Shown here: piece by piece, positions 1 to 6,984 of the stretch
Layout of the letters: each line of letters opens with the position of its first letter
Numbering within the stretch: position 1 is the first letter of the stretch
Assembly (NCBI GenBank): GCA_021799555.1
Contig: JAJZAG010000171.1
Span: forward strand, 1-8,098
Direction: 5' to 3'
DNA from: Deltaproteobacteria bacterium
GTDB lineage: Bacteria > Desulfobacterota > Binatia > Binatales > Binataceae
DNA: 8,098 nt
Notes under the pieces: model-generated
The model's database searches: none
The model's input: the letters and a program-made list of their open reading frames with translations, nothing else
What the model was told of the DNA's origin: nothing
Position numbers and translations under genes: made by a program

Positions 1-67
1 GTCCGCAGGCACCGGATTCGTCCGCAATTCGCGCCGCCCCAAAAAGCGCCGCGCATGCTCCGATAAC

Positions 68-83
68 CCCCGCGCCAGCGGGG
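68..83. repeat. GC-rich hairpin, 6-bp perfect stem with 4-nt loop
   Basis: CCCCGC (68-73) pairs perfectly with GCGGGG (78-83) around the loop GCCA. No T-run follows on either strand, so it is not a canonical intrinsic terminator. The stretch 68-85 reads like the core of type I-E CRISPR repeats, but there is only one copy and no second copy at the expected spacing of about 61 bp, so I do not call an array. It may be a transcript-end structure for a gene beyond the edge, or chance in GC-rich DNA. Confidence 0.45.
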
Positions 84-169
84 ATCGTTTCGCTCCGCAA
101 CTGCCGAACCACCGCTTGTGCGTGCCCCTTCCACAACCCGATTATCGCACGAATTTTCCCGCGCCATAA

Positions 170-186
170 GGCTGAACTGTTCAGCC
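170..186. promoter_or_regulatory. Perfect 8-1-8 palindrome, candidate operator or hairpin
   Basis: GGCTGAAC (170-177), a central T (178) and GTTCAGCC (179-186) form a perfect inverted repeat. The one-base centre suits a dimeric helix-turn-helix repressor site. As RNA it could also fold into a 7-bp stem with a 3-nt loop, but no T-run follows. It lies directly after a TAA at 167-169 on the plus strand and overlaps the first codons of a doubtful minus-strand frame that starts at 188. The regulator and the regulated gene are not identifiable from this window. The symmetry is seen directly; the operator role is inferred. Confidence 0.45.
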
Positions 187-244
187 ATGAACAAACGTGG
201 CTATGGATCGCTCTCGCTCCACGCCCCCAATGGTTTTAGCGCTT

Positions 245-267
245 GAGTTAAAGTATTACTTGAACTC
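245..267. promoter_or_regulatory. AT-rich 11-1-11 inverted repeat, candidate operator
   Basis: The arms GAGTTAAAGTA (245-255) and TACTTGAACTC (257-267) are inverted repeats around T256, with one mismatch (A250 against G262). This is one of the few AT-rich patches in a GC-rich window, and the one-base centre resembles a site for a dimeric winged-helix or TetR-type regulator more than a terminator hairpin. It lies 38 bp past the sppA stop codon. TAATAC on the minus strand (259-254) could serve as a -10 element for a leftward transcript, but I find no good -35 at the right distance. Confidence 0.4.
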
Positions 268-304
268 CCCGCAGGTCACGTTCCGCCCGTTGTGCGCAGC
301 TTCT

Positions 305-2131
305 CTAGCGGCCCAACCACGGGCATAGGAGCATCGCGCCGCCGCGGTGTAAGAGAGTCGCGATTGCGGGGAGCCATCTCTCGGGCACGCCCAAGACGGT
401 CGCCATCAGAGACTCGGCGAATGCGCCCTCCGCCGACGGAGCAAGCAGCCTGCGCAGCGACGACAGCGGGTCGCGCGGAGCGTAGGTTATCATCTGATGC
501 GGCTGGTCTGCCGGAATATGGGCGTGCTCGCGGGCAATCGCGACCGCGCGCGCAAAGCCGCCAAGATCATCGACGAGGCCGCGCTGTTTGGCGGCGATTC
601 CGCTCCATACGCGTCCTTTGGCGAGGGCCTCGGCCTGATCGGAGCCGAGGCGGCGGCCGACGGCGACTTTGGCGGTGAAATTGCCGTAAACTTCGCCGAT
701 AGCGGTGTTTATTTGCGCAAGCTCTTCGTCGGTCATCGGCCGCGCGAATGACATCGCGTCGCTGCGCGGATCGCTCTTGGCGAAGTCGAAGCGGACCCCG
801 AGCCGGGTCATCAATTGCGAGAAATCGAATTTCGCGAAGATCACGCCGATCGATCCCGTGATCGTCGCGGGTTCAGCCACGATCGCGTCGGCGCCCATCG
901 CGACGTAATAGCCGCCCGATCCCGCCACGTCGCCCATCGACACGATGACAGGTTTGCCGCGGCCCTGCGCTTCGCGGACGGCGCGCCAAACCATGTCGGC
1001 GCCGACCGCGGAGCCGCCGGGCGAGTTGACGCGGAACACGATCGCGCGGACGGATTCATCGCGCGAGGCGCGGTCGAAGAGTTCGGCGGTGGTCTCGCCG
1101 GAGATAAATTCGCCGCCGAGGCGCGCGGACCCCGAAATCACCGGCCCCACGCCGGCGATCATCGCGATTCGCGGGCAGCCGGGGCGCTCACGCGCATAGG
1201 CGGCGTGGCGCAAGTAGCGGGCAAAACTGACAAAGCATTTACGCTTGGCGTCGGGGTCGAACGCGGCGCGCAGGTCTTCGATATAGCCTTCACGATCCAC
1301 CAGCCGCGCCTGGACCGCCGCGTTGACACCGATGAAGCCGGTGGAGGCAAGTTCTCGTGCGCGTTCAAGCGGGATTTTGCGCGCGTCGGCGATCGCGCCC
1401 GCGATAATCCCGATCCAGTCGCCGATGATCGCCTCCAGGCTTTCGCGCACTTCCTGCGACATCGCATCGCGGCTGAACATCTCGCCGGCGCTCTTGTATT
1501 CCTTCCATTGCAGGGTCTGCGCGCGCACGCCGGCCTTGTCGAGCGCATCGCGCAGGAAAGGATTTCCGATCGCCACGCCCAGCATCGTGAGCATCACATC
1601 CGGATTCGCGACAATCTCGCCCGCGCCCGCCGCGACGAGGTAGTCGCGAATCGAGGGCGAGTCGCCGCACAGCAGCGCAACGACGCGTTTGCCGCTCATT
1701 ACGATTGTGCGAAGCATCCGATGCAGCTCGTGCGCGGTTGCGAGGCCCGCTTCGAGTCCTTCGACCTGCACGATCACAGCGCGAACGGATGGATCGGCGG
1801 CGAGCGCTTCGAGTCCGTAACGAAGATGATGCAAGTCGAGGCCGGGTGCTCCCACGAGCCGGCGCAGCGGAGCGCGCGGCATCTGCTCCGGAAGCGCACC
1901 GGCGAGGCGAATCGTTACGACCGCGTCGGCGGGAATCTTTGCCGGGCGCACGACCGCGGCCCAGAACCCGGCGATAACCGCAGCGGCGGCGGCGATCAGG
2001 ACAACGCCCGATCGCCAGTCGCCGGCAGCGCACGCATACGCGCCCGCTCCGCTTAGAATCGCGACCGCGATCGCGATGCGAAATTCCCGGCTTAACCACA
2101 AATCTCGGAAAAACGATCTTTTCATCTGCAA
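305..2131 (-). CDS. sppA: Signal peptide peptidase SppA, 67K type (peptidase S49)
   Basis: Membrane-bound serine protease that degrades signal peptides left in the membrane after protein secretion. The 608 residues match the long, duplicated form (E. coli SppA is about 618). Two hydrophobic segments lie near the N-terminus, about residues 18-36 and 42-62, where E. coli has one anchor. The N-terminal S49 copy carries the general-base lysine, K213 in WKEYKSAGEMF. The C-terminal copy carries the nucleophile S405 in GDVAGSGGYY, preceded by RVNSPGGS (367-374). This Lys/Ser split between two tandem domains is the known arrangement of 67K SppA, so the enzyme looks intact. The TTG start at 2131 is preferred because GAAAGG (2147-2142) lies 10 bases upstream; the in-frame ATG at 2125 would be 16 bases away. 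The stop is TAG. The gene is divergent from the lipoprotein gene and probably monocistronic. Confidence 0.95.
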   Translation of the reverse strand: MQMKRSFFRDLWLSREFRIAIAVAILSGAGAYACAAGDWRSGVVLIAAAAAVIAGFWAAVVRPAKIPADAVVTIRLAGALPEQMPRAPLRRLVGAPGLDLHHLRYGLEALAADPSVRAVIVQVEGLEAGLATAHELHRMLRTIVMSGKRVVALLCGDSPSIRDYLVAAGAGEIVANPDVMLTMLGVAIGNPFLRDALDKAGVRAQTLQWKEYKSAGEMFSRDAMSQEVRESLEAIIGDWIGIIAGAIADARKIPLERARELASTGFIGVNAAVQARLVDREGYIEDLRAAFDPDAKRKCFVSFARYLRHAAYARERPGCPRIAMIAGVGPVISGSARLGGEFISGETTAELFDRASRDESVRAIVFRVNSPGGSAVGADMVWRAVREAQGRGKPVIVSMGDVAGSGGYYVAMGADAIVAEPATITGSIGVIFAKFDFSQLMTRLGVRFDFAKSDPRSDAMSFARPMTDEELAQINTAIGEVYGNFTAKVAVGRRLGSDQAEALAKGRVWSGIAAKQRGLVDDLGGFARAVAIAREHAHIPADQPHQMITYAPRDPLSSLRRLLAPSAEGAFAESLMATVLGVPERWLPAIATLLHRGGAMLLCPWLGR

Positions 2132-2141
2132 TACAGGGTCG

Positions 2142-2147
2142 CCTTTC
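2142..2147 (-). promoter_or_regulatory. Ribosome binding site of sppA, deciding a TTG start
   Basis: Read on the minus strand, GAAAGG lies 10 bases before TTG at 2131 and 16 bases before ATG at 2125. The spacing favours the TTG as start, giving two extra residues (M-Q) before the M-K-R start. Confidence 0.5.
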
Positions 2148-2178
2148 GACGCCGCTCAATCTACACTACCGTTTTTCT

Positions 2179-3555
2179 ATGACCAGGTCTTTCCTACTCC
2201 TGACACTCTGCATCGTCGTTGCGAGTTCGTTCGGATGCTCAAGCGCGAAGCCGCAACCGGCCAAAGCGCCCGCGCCGGTTCCGACTCAACGCACCGGCAC
2301 GCTCGAAATAACCGCCGGAATCCACGTAATCGCGAGCGTGCCGTTACCGCGCGGGTTCGCGCCGCTCGGCGGATATCCGCCACAATGGCTCGAAAGCGGC
2401 AGCGAGGTCGGACTTATCGGCGCTTACAACGGCCGCCTCGTGATGCTCGGCTACAGCGGACCCGGATGGCGCACCGGCCGCGTGATTGCCGCCGAGACCG
2501 GCGAAGCCGCCGCCGAACCTGGACGGATTATGGATCTTGCCACGAGTCCCGACGGGATGACGCTCGCGATAGCGGTTGCCGTCGCCGGCAAGGATCGCCT
2601 CGATATTGTTCTGCGCGATCTGATTGCGGCGGGTCCGGGGCATCCGATGGCGACCTTCGACGGCCTCTACGATATCGCCAGCGTGAGTTGGCTCAACAAC
2701 AGCTCGGTCGCGATCGCGCTGCGTCCGAGCGCAAAACAGCCCGAAATTGTTCCCGCTGCGCCTGCCGATAGCGGCGCTACGCCGCCTCCGGCGCAGCCGA
2801 CCACCGGCCTGCAGATCCTGGTCGTGGCGGGAACCGGATCGGTCGCGCCGATGAAGCTACCCTGCTCGATTGGCGCGCTTAGCTGGAGTCCGCTCGGCGT
2901 GTATGCGGTCAGCGTGGGAGGTCCCGGATTGGCTCCTGCGCTGATCGATCGGCGCCATTCGACCTGTGCGCCGCTGCGAGCGAATGCGCCCGTGCGGGTG
3001 CTCGGATGGGACCCGGTGAACGAACGCTCGTTCTTGTATGTACAGCCGATTCCCGCGAGCAAGAGCGTCGGCGTGTACGAGCACAACATCGGCACCGGAC
3101 GGGACAAGATTATCGCAGTCTCGAGCGCCGCGGCCGCTTATACGGGCGGCGGCGTGGTGATCGCGCTCGGTAATCAGAATCTTACGTTCAAGGCGATCGC
3201 GGCGACGCCGTTTCTACCGGTAACGGCGCAACTGGCGCTGTTCGATCCAAATCAGCCCGAAATCAGTATCAAGCAGCTCGGGTTTCAGACCGTGCCGCCG
3301 ATGCTCGCGGCGAGCTCGATGACGTATGCGAAGGCTACCGATCGGGTGGCGATCGAAACGTACCAGCCGTCGGCGCGCGTGGCGCTGCGCAAGATAATCA
3401 CGTACACGATGCACGCCGACGACGCGTTTCAGATCGCGTACGGACCCGCGCGGGGCGTCGCCGAGATGAGTTGGTCGCCCAAGGGGCAATGGCTTGCCAT
3501 CGCCGACGGCGACGCTTCTGGCGCCGCGCTGACGATAATTGAGCCTCCGGAGTGA
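2179..3555 (+). CDS. Predicted lipoprotein with beta-propeller-like repeats, function unknown
   Basis: I do not recognise a named family. The 458-residue product starts with a lipoprotein-like signal: T2-R3, a hydrophobic core (about 5-15) and a Cys at position 20. The lipobox S-F-G-C is atypical because positions -3 and -2 are usually Leu/Val and Ala/Ser. A Pro/Ala-rich linker follows (about 24-36). The body contains several TolB/WD40-like strand motifs: LATSPDGMTLAIAV (120-133), VSWLNNSSVAIAL (169-181), LSWSPLGVYAVSV (234-246), VLGWDPVNERSFLYV (274-288) and MSWSPKGQWLAIAD (430-443). A propeller anchored at the membrane facing the periplasm is therefore likely, with a Pro-rich insertion near 190-208. 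The ATG at 2179 has no Shine-Dalgarno. TACACT at 2162-2167 could be a -10 box giving a very short leader. The secreted esterase follows on the same strand 141 bp later, so a functional link through the envelope is possible but unproven. Confidence 0.8.
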   Translation: MTRSFLLLTLCIVVASSFGCSSAKPQPAKAPAPVPTQRTGTLEITAGIHVIASVPLPRGFAPLGGYPPQWLESGSEVGLIGAYNGRLVMLGYSGPGWRTGRVIAAETGEAAAEPGRIMDLATSPDGMTLAIAVAVAGKDRLDIVLRDLIAAGPGHPMATFDGLYDIASVSWLNNSSVAIALRPSAKQPEIVPAAPADSGATPPPAQPTTGLQILVVAGTGSVAPMKLPCSIGALSWSPLGVYAVSVGGPGLAPALIDRRHSTCAPLRANAPVRVLGWDPVNERSFLYVQPIPASKSVGVYEHNIGTGRDKIIAVSSAAAAYTGGGVVIALGNQNLTFKAIAATPFLPVTAQLALFDPNQPEISIKQLGFQTVPPMLAASSMTYAKATDRVAIETYQPSARVALRKIITYTMHADDAFQIAYGPARGVAEMSWSPKGQWLAIADGDASGAALTIIEPPE

Positions 3556-3696
3556 CGGATCGCGCCAGACACGTCAGCCTAATTACGGCCGCGATGCTTG
3601 GCGAGTCCGCCCGCGTGAGCTATTCGATCAAAGAGGATTATTTCCGCGAACGAACGGCCGGGCCGCAATCGGGCCGCTCACGAAAAGGGGGACGCA
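3556..3696 (+). promoter_or_regulatory. Gap before the esterase with direct repeats and a weak promoter candidate
   Basis: The 141-bp gap holds no terminator for the preceding gene. TTGGCG (3598-3603), 17 bases, then TATTCG (3621-3626) is a weak sigma70-like promoter candidate; the -10 half is poor. CGGGCCGC occurs twice, at 3659-3666 and 3670-3677, with an 11-base period. The ribosome binding site of the esterase ends the gap. The lipoprotein and the esterase could be co-transcribed or separately promoted; the sequence does not decide. Confidence 0.3.
3683..3692 (+). promoter_or_regulatory. Ribosome binding site of the esterase, deciding a TTG start
   Basis: The purine run AAAAGGGGGA ends 4 bases before TTG at 3697, and its AAGG core is 8 bases away. 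No ATG or GTG lies at a suitable distance. Starting at this TTG also gives a complete and well-formed signal peptide, so the rare start codon is well supported. Confidence 0.65.
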
Positions 3697-4770
3697 TTGA
3701 ATTTTCCCGCGTTCAAGCTTTGCCGCGCGATTCTGATTGCGCTCGTAATCGTTGCAGGCGCCGCCCGATATGAGCAGGCTTACGCCGCCGACAGTTGCAC
3801 CGCTTTTGGCGACCCGCCCGCGACGCTGTACGCTGACCCCGTTCCGACTTGCCCGAACGGTTCGCTGCTCGGCCCGTGGGCGGATAGCGACGGCACCGAC
3901 CGCTACGCCTGTCTGTGGACGCCGGCGAATCTCTCGCAATCGACGCCGATGCCGATGGTCGTGTTTCTGCATCCGTCTCTCTACACCGCGGATATCGTAA
4001 CCTACACAAACCTGCTCGATTATATCGACACGGCCAAACTCGCCGCCGACGCGCGCACTAAGGGCTTCATCCTGCTCGCGCCCGAGGGCCGCAATACCAG
4101 CCACTACTATCCTGCGGGCGATTCCAGCGGTCCTGGATGGGACAACTGGTACCGGCAGTTCCAGTCCCCGGCAACAGTGTCGGGAAATTCACCGGAGAAC
4201 GTTGACGCGGCGGCGATCGACCATTTCATTTCCGTGGAGACGGCGACGGGCGCAGTCGATCCGAACCGGATCTATATGACCGGGTGGTCAAACGGCGCGG
4301 CGATGTCGTACATCTACGCCCTAAATCGTCCGAATATCGCAGCGATCGCCGTGTATTCAGCGCCCGATCCGTGGGCCTTCACCAACGATCCCTGTGAACA
4401 GACACCGGTTGCCGGCACTCCGGCCGATATCAGTCAGGCTCAGATTACCGATCCGGGCGTCCCGACCTTTCAGGTTCACAACGCCTGCGATCTGGCCGCG
4501 ATCTGTCCCAACACCGAACGGCTTGAAGACCGGCTGAGAACGGCCGGGGTTACCGCCGACGACGTTATAATCGGAAACCCCAGATTTCCGACCGACTCGT
4601 TTTATCAGGAGCGCACCCGTCGTTGTATCGCGCTGTGCGGCACAAACCCGGACGGCGACGGCACCAACGCCGAGGGTCTGGACAATCACGCGCGATGGCC
4701 GACCAAATGGACGCGCACGATGCTTGCCTTCATGCGCAAGCATCCGCTCGACAAGCGCAGAAAAAAATAA
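3697..4770 (+). CDS. Secreted alpha/beta-hydrolase, PHB-depolymerase/LpqC-type esterase
   Basis: Exported serine esterase; the substrate is not evident (polyester, acylated polysaccharide and feruloyl-type esters are all hydrolysed by relatives). The 357 residues begin with a signal peptide: K7 and R10, a hydrophobic stretch about 11-21, and a likely cleavage after A-Y-A near residue 30. A strand and oxyanion-type motif, VVFLHPS, lies at 88-94. The nucleophile elbow GWSNG places Ser198 in the middle. VHNACD gives Asp265, at the position of the family's HGxxD motif. NHARWP gives His331, like the family's GHxWP. The proposed triad is thus Ser198-Asp265-His331. The predicted mature part has eight cysteines, consistent with up to four disulfides outside the cytoplasm. 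The C-terminus is Lys/Arg-rich. The start is TTG with a strong Shine-Dalgarno. The family assignment rests on motifs and order, not on a search. Confidence 0.85.
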   Translation: MNFPAFKLCRAILIALVIVAGAARYEQAYAADSCTAFGDPPATLYADPVPTCPNGSLLGPWADSDGTDRYACLWTPANLSQSTPMPMVVFLHPSLYTADIVTYTNLLDYIDTAKLAADARTKGFILLAPEGRNTSHYYPAGDSSGPGWDNWYRQFQSPATVSGNSPENVDAAAIDHFISVETATGAVDPNRIYMTGWSNGAAMSYIYALNRPNIAAIAVYSAPDPWAFTNDPCEQTPVAGTPADISQAQITDPGVPTFQVHNACDLAAICPNTERLEDRLRTAGVTADDVIIGNPRFPTDSFYQERTRRCIALCGTNPDGDGTNAEGLDNHARWPTKWTRTMLAFMRKHPLDKRRKK

Positions 4771-4816
4771 AGCCGACGACGACGACCTCGAGCCAGCGCC
4801 CTGTCCACGGTCTCGA
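4771..4816. other. Convergent gap, no clear terminator
   Basis: The esterase (+) and the acyl-CoA synthetase (-) end 46 bp apart. The gap contains a short CGA/ACG-type triplet run (about 4774-4786) and a CTCGAG hexamer but no hairpin with a T-run in either direction. Termination is either Rho-dependent or occurs by read-through into the opposing gene. Confidence 0.4.
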
Positions 4817-6976
4817 TTAACGATGCGCCTGCCAATAGGCGGATGCGGTCGCAAAAGCGGAGGCGGCGCGCTCGAAGCTGTCGAAGACCACCAATCCGCG
4901 CGCACGCGCGAGCTCTTTGCCTCGCGCAACGATCGCCTCGACGTGGGCGGGATGCAAAATTACGGCGAAGGGCTTGCTCGAAGCGGCGGCGAACTCGGCG
5001 ATTTTGTCGAGCAGCGTCGTGATTTCATCTTCATGCGTCGCCCACCTTGCGGCGCGAAAACCGGTTCCGATTTCGAGCGCGATCGAATCGATCGCTGGAT
5101 CGCGATCGAGAATCGCGAGGATTCGATCCAGACCGCCCGGATGGATTCCCGAGCCAATCGTGCCGCCGGCGTCGAGCGGATTGCGGTAGCTGCCGCCGAT
5201 CACGTTGAAGAAGGTCTTGAGCTCGTTGTAAGAGGACTCCGACAGGGCCGGAATCTCGAGGCCCGCGGCGGCGAACGTGTCGGTAATTACCACCGATTGT
5301 CCGCCCGTCATCGCGACCAGCCCCATCCCTCGGCCGGTCACTTTGCGTCCGCGCGAAAGCAGCTCGACCGCGTCGAGCATCGCATCGAGCGAGCCGACTT
5401 CGACGGCGCCGGCCTGCCGCACGAGCGCGCTCCACAGCGCGCGGGGCGTCGCAAGCGATCCCGTGTGGGAAAACGTGGCGCGCGCGCCGGCCTCGGTCGT
5501 GCCGCCCTTCCACACGACCACCGGGTGACGCGCGGCGGCGGCGCGCAGGCTTTCAAAAAAGCGGCGGCCGTCGCGCACGCCTTCGATATACATCCCGATT
5601 ACGCGCGTGGCCGGATCGGCCGCCATCAGGTCGATATAATCGGCGGCTTCGAGGACGAGCACATTGCCGATCGACGCGGCGAGATTGACGCGAACGCCGT
5701 GCGCCGCCGCTTGTATGCAGAAGTTGATCGTATGCGTGCCGCTCTGGGAGATGAACGATACGTCGCCCGCCTCTCCAGTCTTGCCGTCCGGATAATTGCG
5801 CATCCCGATGGAAGGATTGGCGAGTCCCATGCAATTCGGTCCGACCAGCGCGATCTCGCTGCCGAGCGCGATCTCGCGCAGCTCGGATTCGAGGCGGATA
5901 CCGAGCTCTTCGCCGGTTTCGGAAAATCCGGAGGTGAAAAACCCGATCGCGCCGACTTTGTTCGCGACGCAATCGCGCAGGATGCGCGGCGCCACCTGGC
6001 GCGGCACGGCGCTGATCGCGTAGTCGATGGGATCTTTGATTTCAGCCAGGCTCTTGTGATTCTCGACGCCCATCGCCTCAATTCCGGCGATCTCGTTCGG
6101 ATCGATCTGGACCGAGTAAAGCTTGGTCTTGAGATTGGCGAGCGCGCGCAGCCACAAATAACCGCCGGCCTTCTTGTCGCCGATCACGACGACCGAGCGC
6201 GGATAAAACGCACGCTTGAGATTCTCGAGGCGCGCCGCGCGATGCGGATCGTCCGATGCCGTCGCGGGCGGCGCACCAAGCATCACGCGCGCATCGAGCA
6301 CGCTGACGCCGTGCTCGTACGCCACAACCGGATTCAAGTCCATCTCGCGGACTTCGGGATGCGCCGCTGCGAATTCGGAGAGCTTCGCGAGCATCGCGGC
6401 GACTGCGTCGATATCCACCGCGCCACGGCCGCGCACGCCGTGGAGAATCGCCGCGCCGCGCAGTTCGCCGAGCATCGCGCGCGCCTCGCTGGCACTGATT
6501 GGCGCCAGGCGCAAAGCCGTGTCCTTCAGCACCTCGACGAGGATCCCGCCGAGGCCGACCATGATCGTCGGGCCGTAGCGATCGTCGCGGACGATTCCGG
6601 CGAGCAGCTCAACGCCACCGCCCGCGGCCATTGGCTGCACGGCAACGCCCTCGAACTTTGCGCCGGGAGCTTTCGCGGCGAGGTTCGCCTTGATTCGCTC
6701 GAATGCGGCGCGAACGTCCTCGGAGTTGGCGAGGCCAAGCTCGACGCCGCCGACTTCGCTCTTGTGGCTGACGTCGGGGGACAGAACCTTGAGCACGACT
6801 GGAAAGCCTTGGCGCGCCGCGATTGCGGCCGCTTCGGCGGCGGAGGACGCCGAGGCGGGAATCGCAACGCTGATTCCGAGCTCGGCGATGATTCGCTTGG
6901 CGTCGATTTCTGAAAGTGCGAGGCGCCCCGCGCGCGAGGCGTCCGCGATTATCTGCGCTATTGTAGAGTCACTCAC
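4817..6976 (-). CDS. NDP(ADP)-forming acyl-CoA synthetase, single-chain beta-alpha fusion
   Basis: Interconverts an acyl-CoA plus ADP and phosphate with the free acid, CoA and ATP, through phosphohistidine relays; it is cytoplasmic. The 719 residues carry an ATP-grasp (beta) half first, about 14-235. It has SPDVSHKSEVGGVELGL with His71, GLGGILVEVLKD, and EMDLNPVVA. The alpha half follows: a CoA-binding Rossmann domain from about 251 (SVVVIGDKKAGGY), then GPNCMG (379-384), SQSG (410-413) and SHTGSLA with His504. Both histidines expected for phosphoryl transfer are present, so it looks active. The acyl substrate cannot be told. A longer frame starts with ATG at 7057, but that overlaps the first codon of the divergent gene, and its first 27 residues do not look like the family. 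GTG at 6976 gives a normal N-terminus (VSDSTIAQIIADA). There is no Shine-Dalgarno before the GTG, and a promoter candidate lies directly upstream. The stop is TAA. Confidence 0.9.
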   Translation of the reverse strand: MSDSTIAQIIADASRAGRLALSEIDAKRIIAELGISVAIPASASSAAEAAAIAARQGFPVVLKVLSPDVSHKSEVGGVELGLANSEDVRAAFERIKANLAAKAPGAKFEGVAVQPMAAGGGVELLAGIVRDDRYGPTIMVGLGGILVEVLKDTALRLAPISASEARAMLGELRGAAILHGVRGRGAVDIDAVAAMLAKLSEFAAAHPEVREMDLNPVVAYEHGVSVLDARVMLGAPPATASDDPHRAARLENLKRAFYPRSVVVIGDKKAGGYLWLRALANLKTKLYSVQIDPNEIAGIEAMGVENHKSLAEIKDPIDYAISAVPRQVAPRILRDCVANKVGAIGFFTSGFSETGEELGIRLESELREIALGSEIALVGPNCMGLANPSIGMRNYPDGKTGEAGDVSFISQSGTHTINFCIQAAAHGVRVNLAASIGNVLVLEAADYIDLMAADPATRVIGMYIEGVRDGRRFFESLRAAAARHPVVVWKGGTTEAGARATFSHTGSLATPRALWSALVRQAGAVEVGSLDAMLDAVELLSRGRKVTGRGMGLVAMTGGQSVVITDTFAAAGLEIPALSESSYNELKTFFNVIGGSYRNPLDAGGTIGSGIHPGGLDRILAILDRDPAIDSIALEIGTGFRAARWATHEDEITTLLDKIAEFAAASSKPFAVILHPAHVEAIVARGKELARARGLVVFDSFERAASAFATASAYWQAHR

Positions 6977-6984
6977 AATCGTCG

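Larger units (their letters stand above)
1..304. other. Left-edge gap without a convincing gene
   Basis: No reading frame here has good support. On the plus strand one frame is open from the edge to a TAA at 167-169 (about 55 codons, rich in Arg and Pro), and another is open from the edge to a TAG near 237-239. On the minus strand an ATG at 188-186 opens a frame that runs off the left edge (about 62 codons, no Shine-Dalgarno). Their third-position GC is visibly lower than in the real genes, and none gives a recognisable protein. One of them could still be the end of a gene lying mostly outside the window. The gap is downstream of sppA and contains three dyad-symmetric elements, listed separately. 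I see no hairpin followed by a T-run that would be a clear terminator for sppA. Confidence 0.5.

Noticed and set aside
60..90. CRISPR array at the left edge
   Set aside because: Only one repeat-like core is present, and positions about one unit away on both sides (near 7-24 and 129-146) do not match it.
187..246. Small plus-strand frame of 19 codons starting ATG at 187
   Set aside because: It has no Shine-Dalgarno because the palindrome occupies that space, and its composition is not gene-like. A leader peptide is conceivable but unsupported.
815..2056. A 413-codon plus-strand open frame opposite sppA
   Set aside because: Same kind of shadow: an Arg/His/Asp/Ala-rich sequence without domains, opposite a clear SppA with both catalytic residues.
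3552..3773. 73-codon plus-strand frame starting just before the lipoprotein stop codon
   Set aside because: It spans the non-coding gap and runs into the esterase signal-peptide region in another frame. It has no ribosome binding site of its own and an Arg-rich product.
4724..6913. A 729-codon plus-strand open frame covering nearly all of the synthetase gene
   Set aside because: It is the antisense shadow of the minus-strand synthetase in GC-rich DNA. Its product is dominated by Arg, Asp, His, Gly and Ala with no recognisable domain, while the minus strand has complete family motifs.
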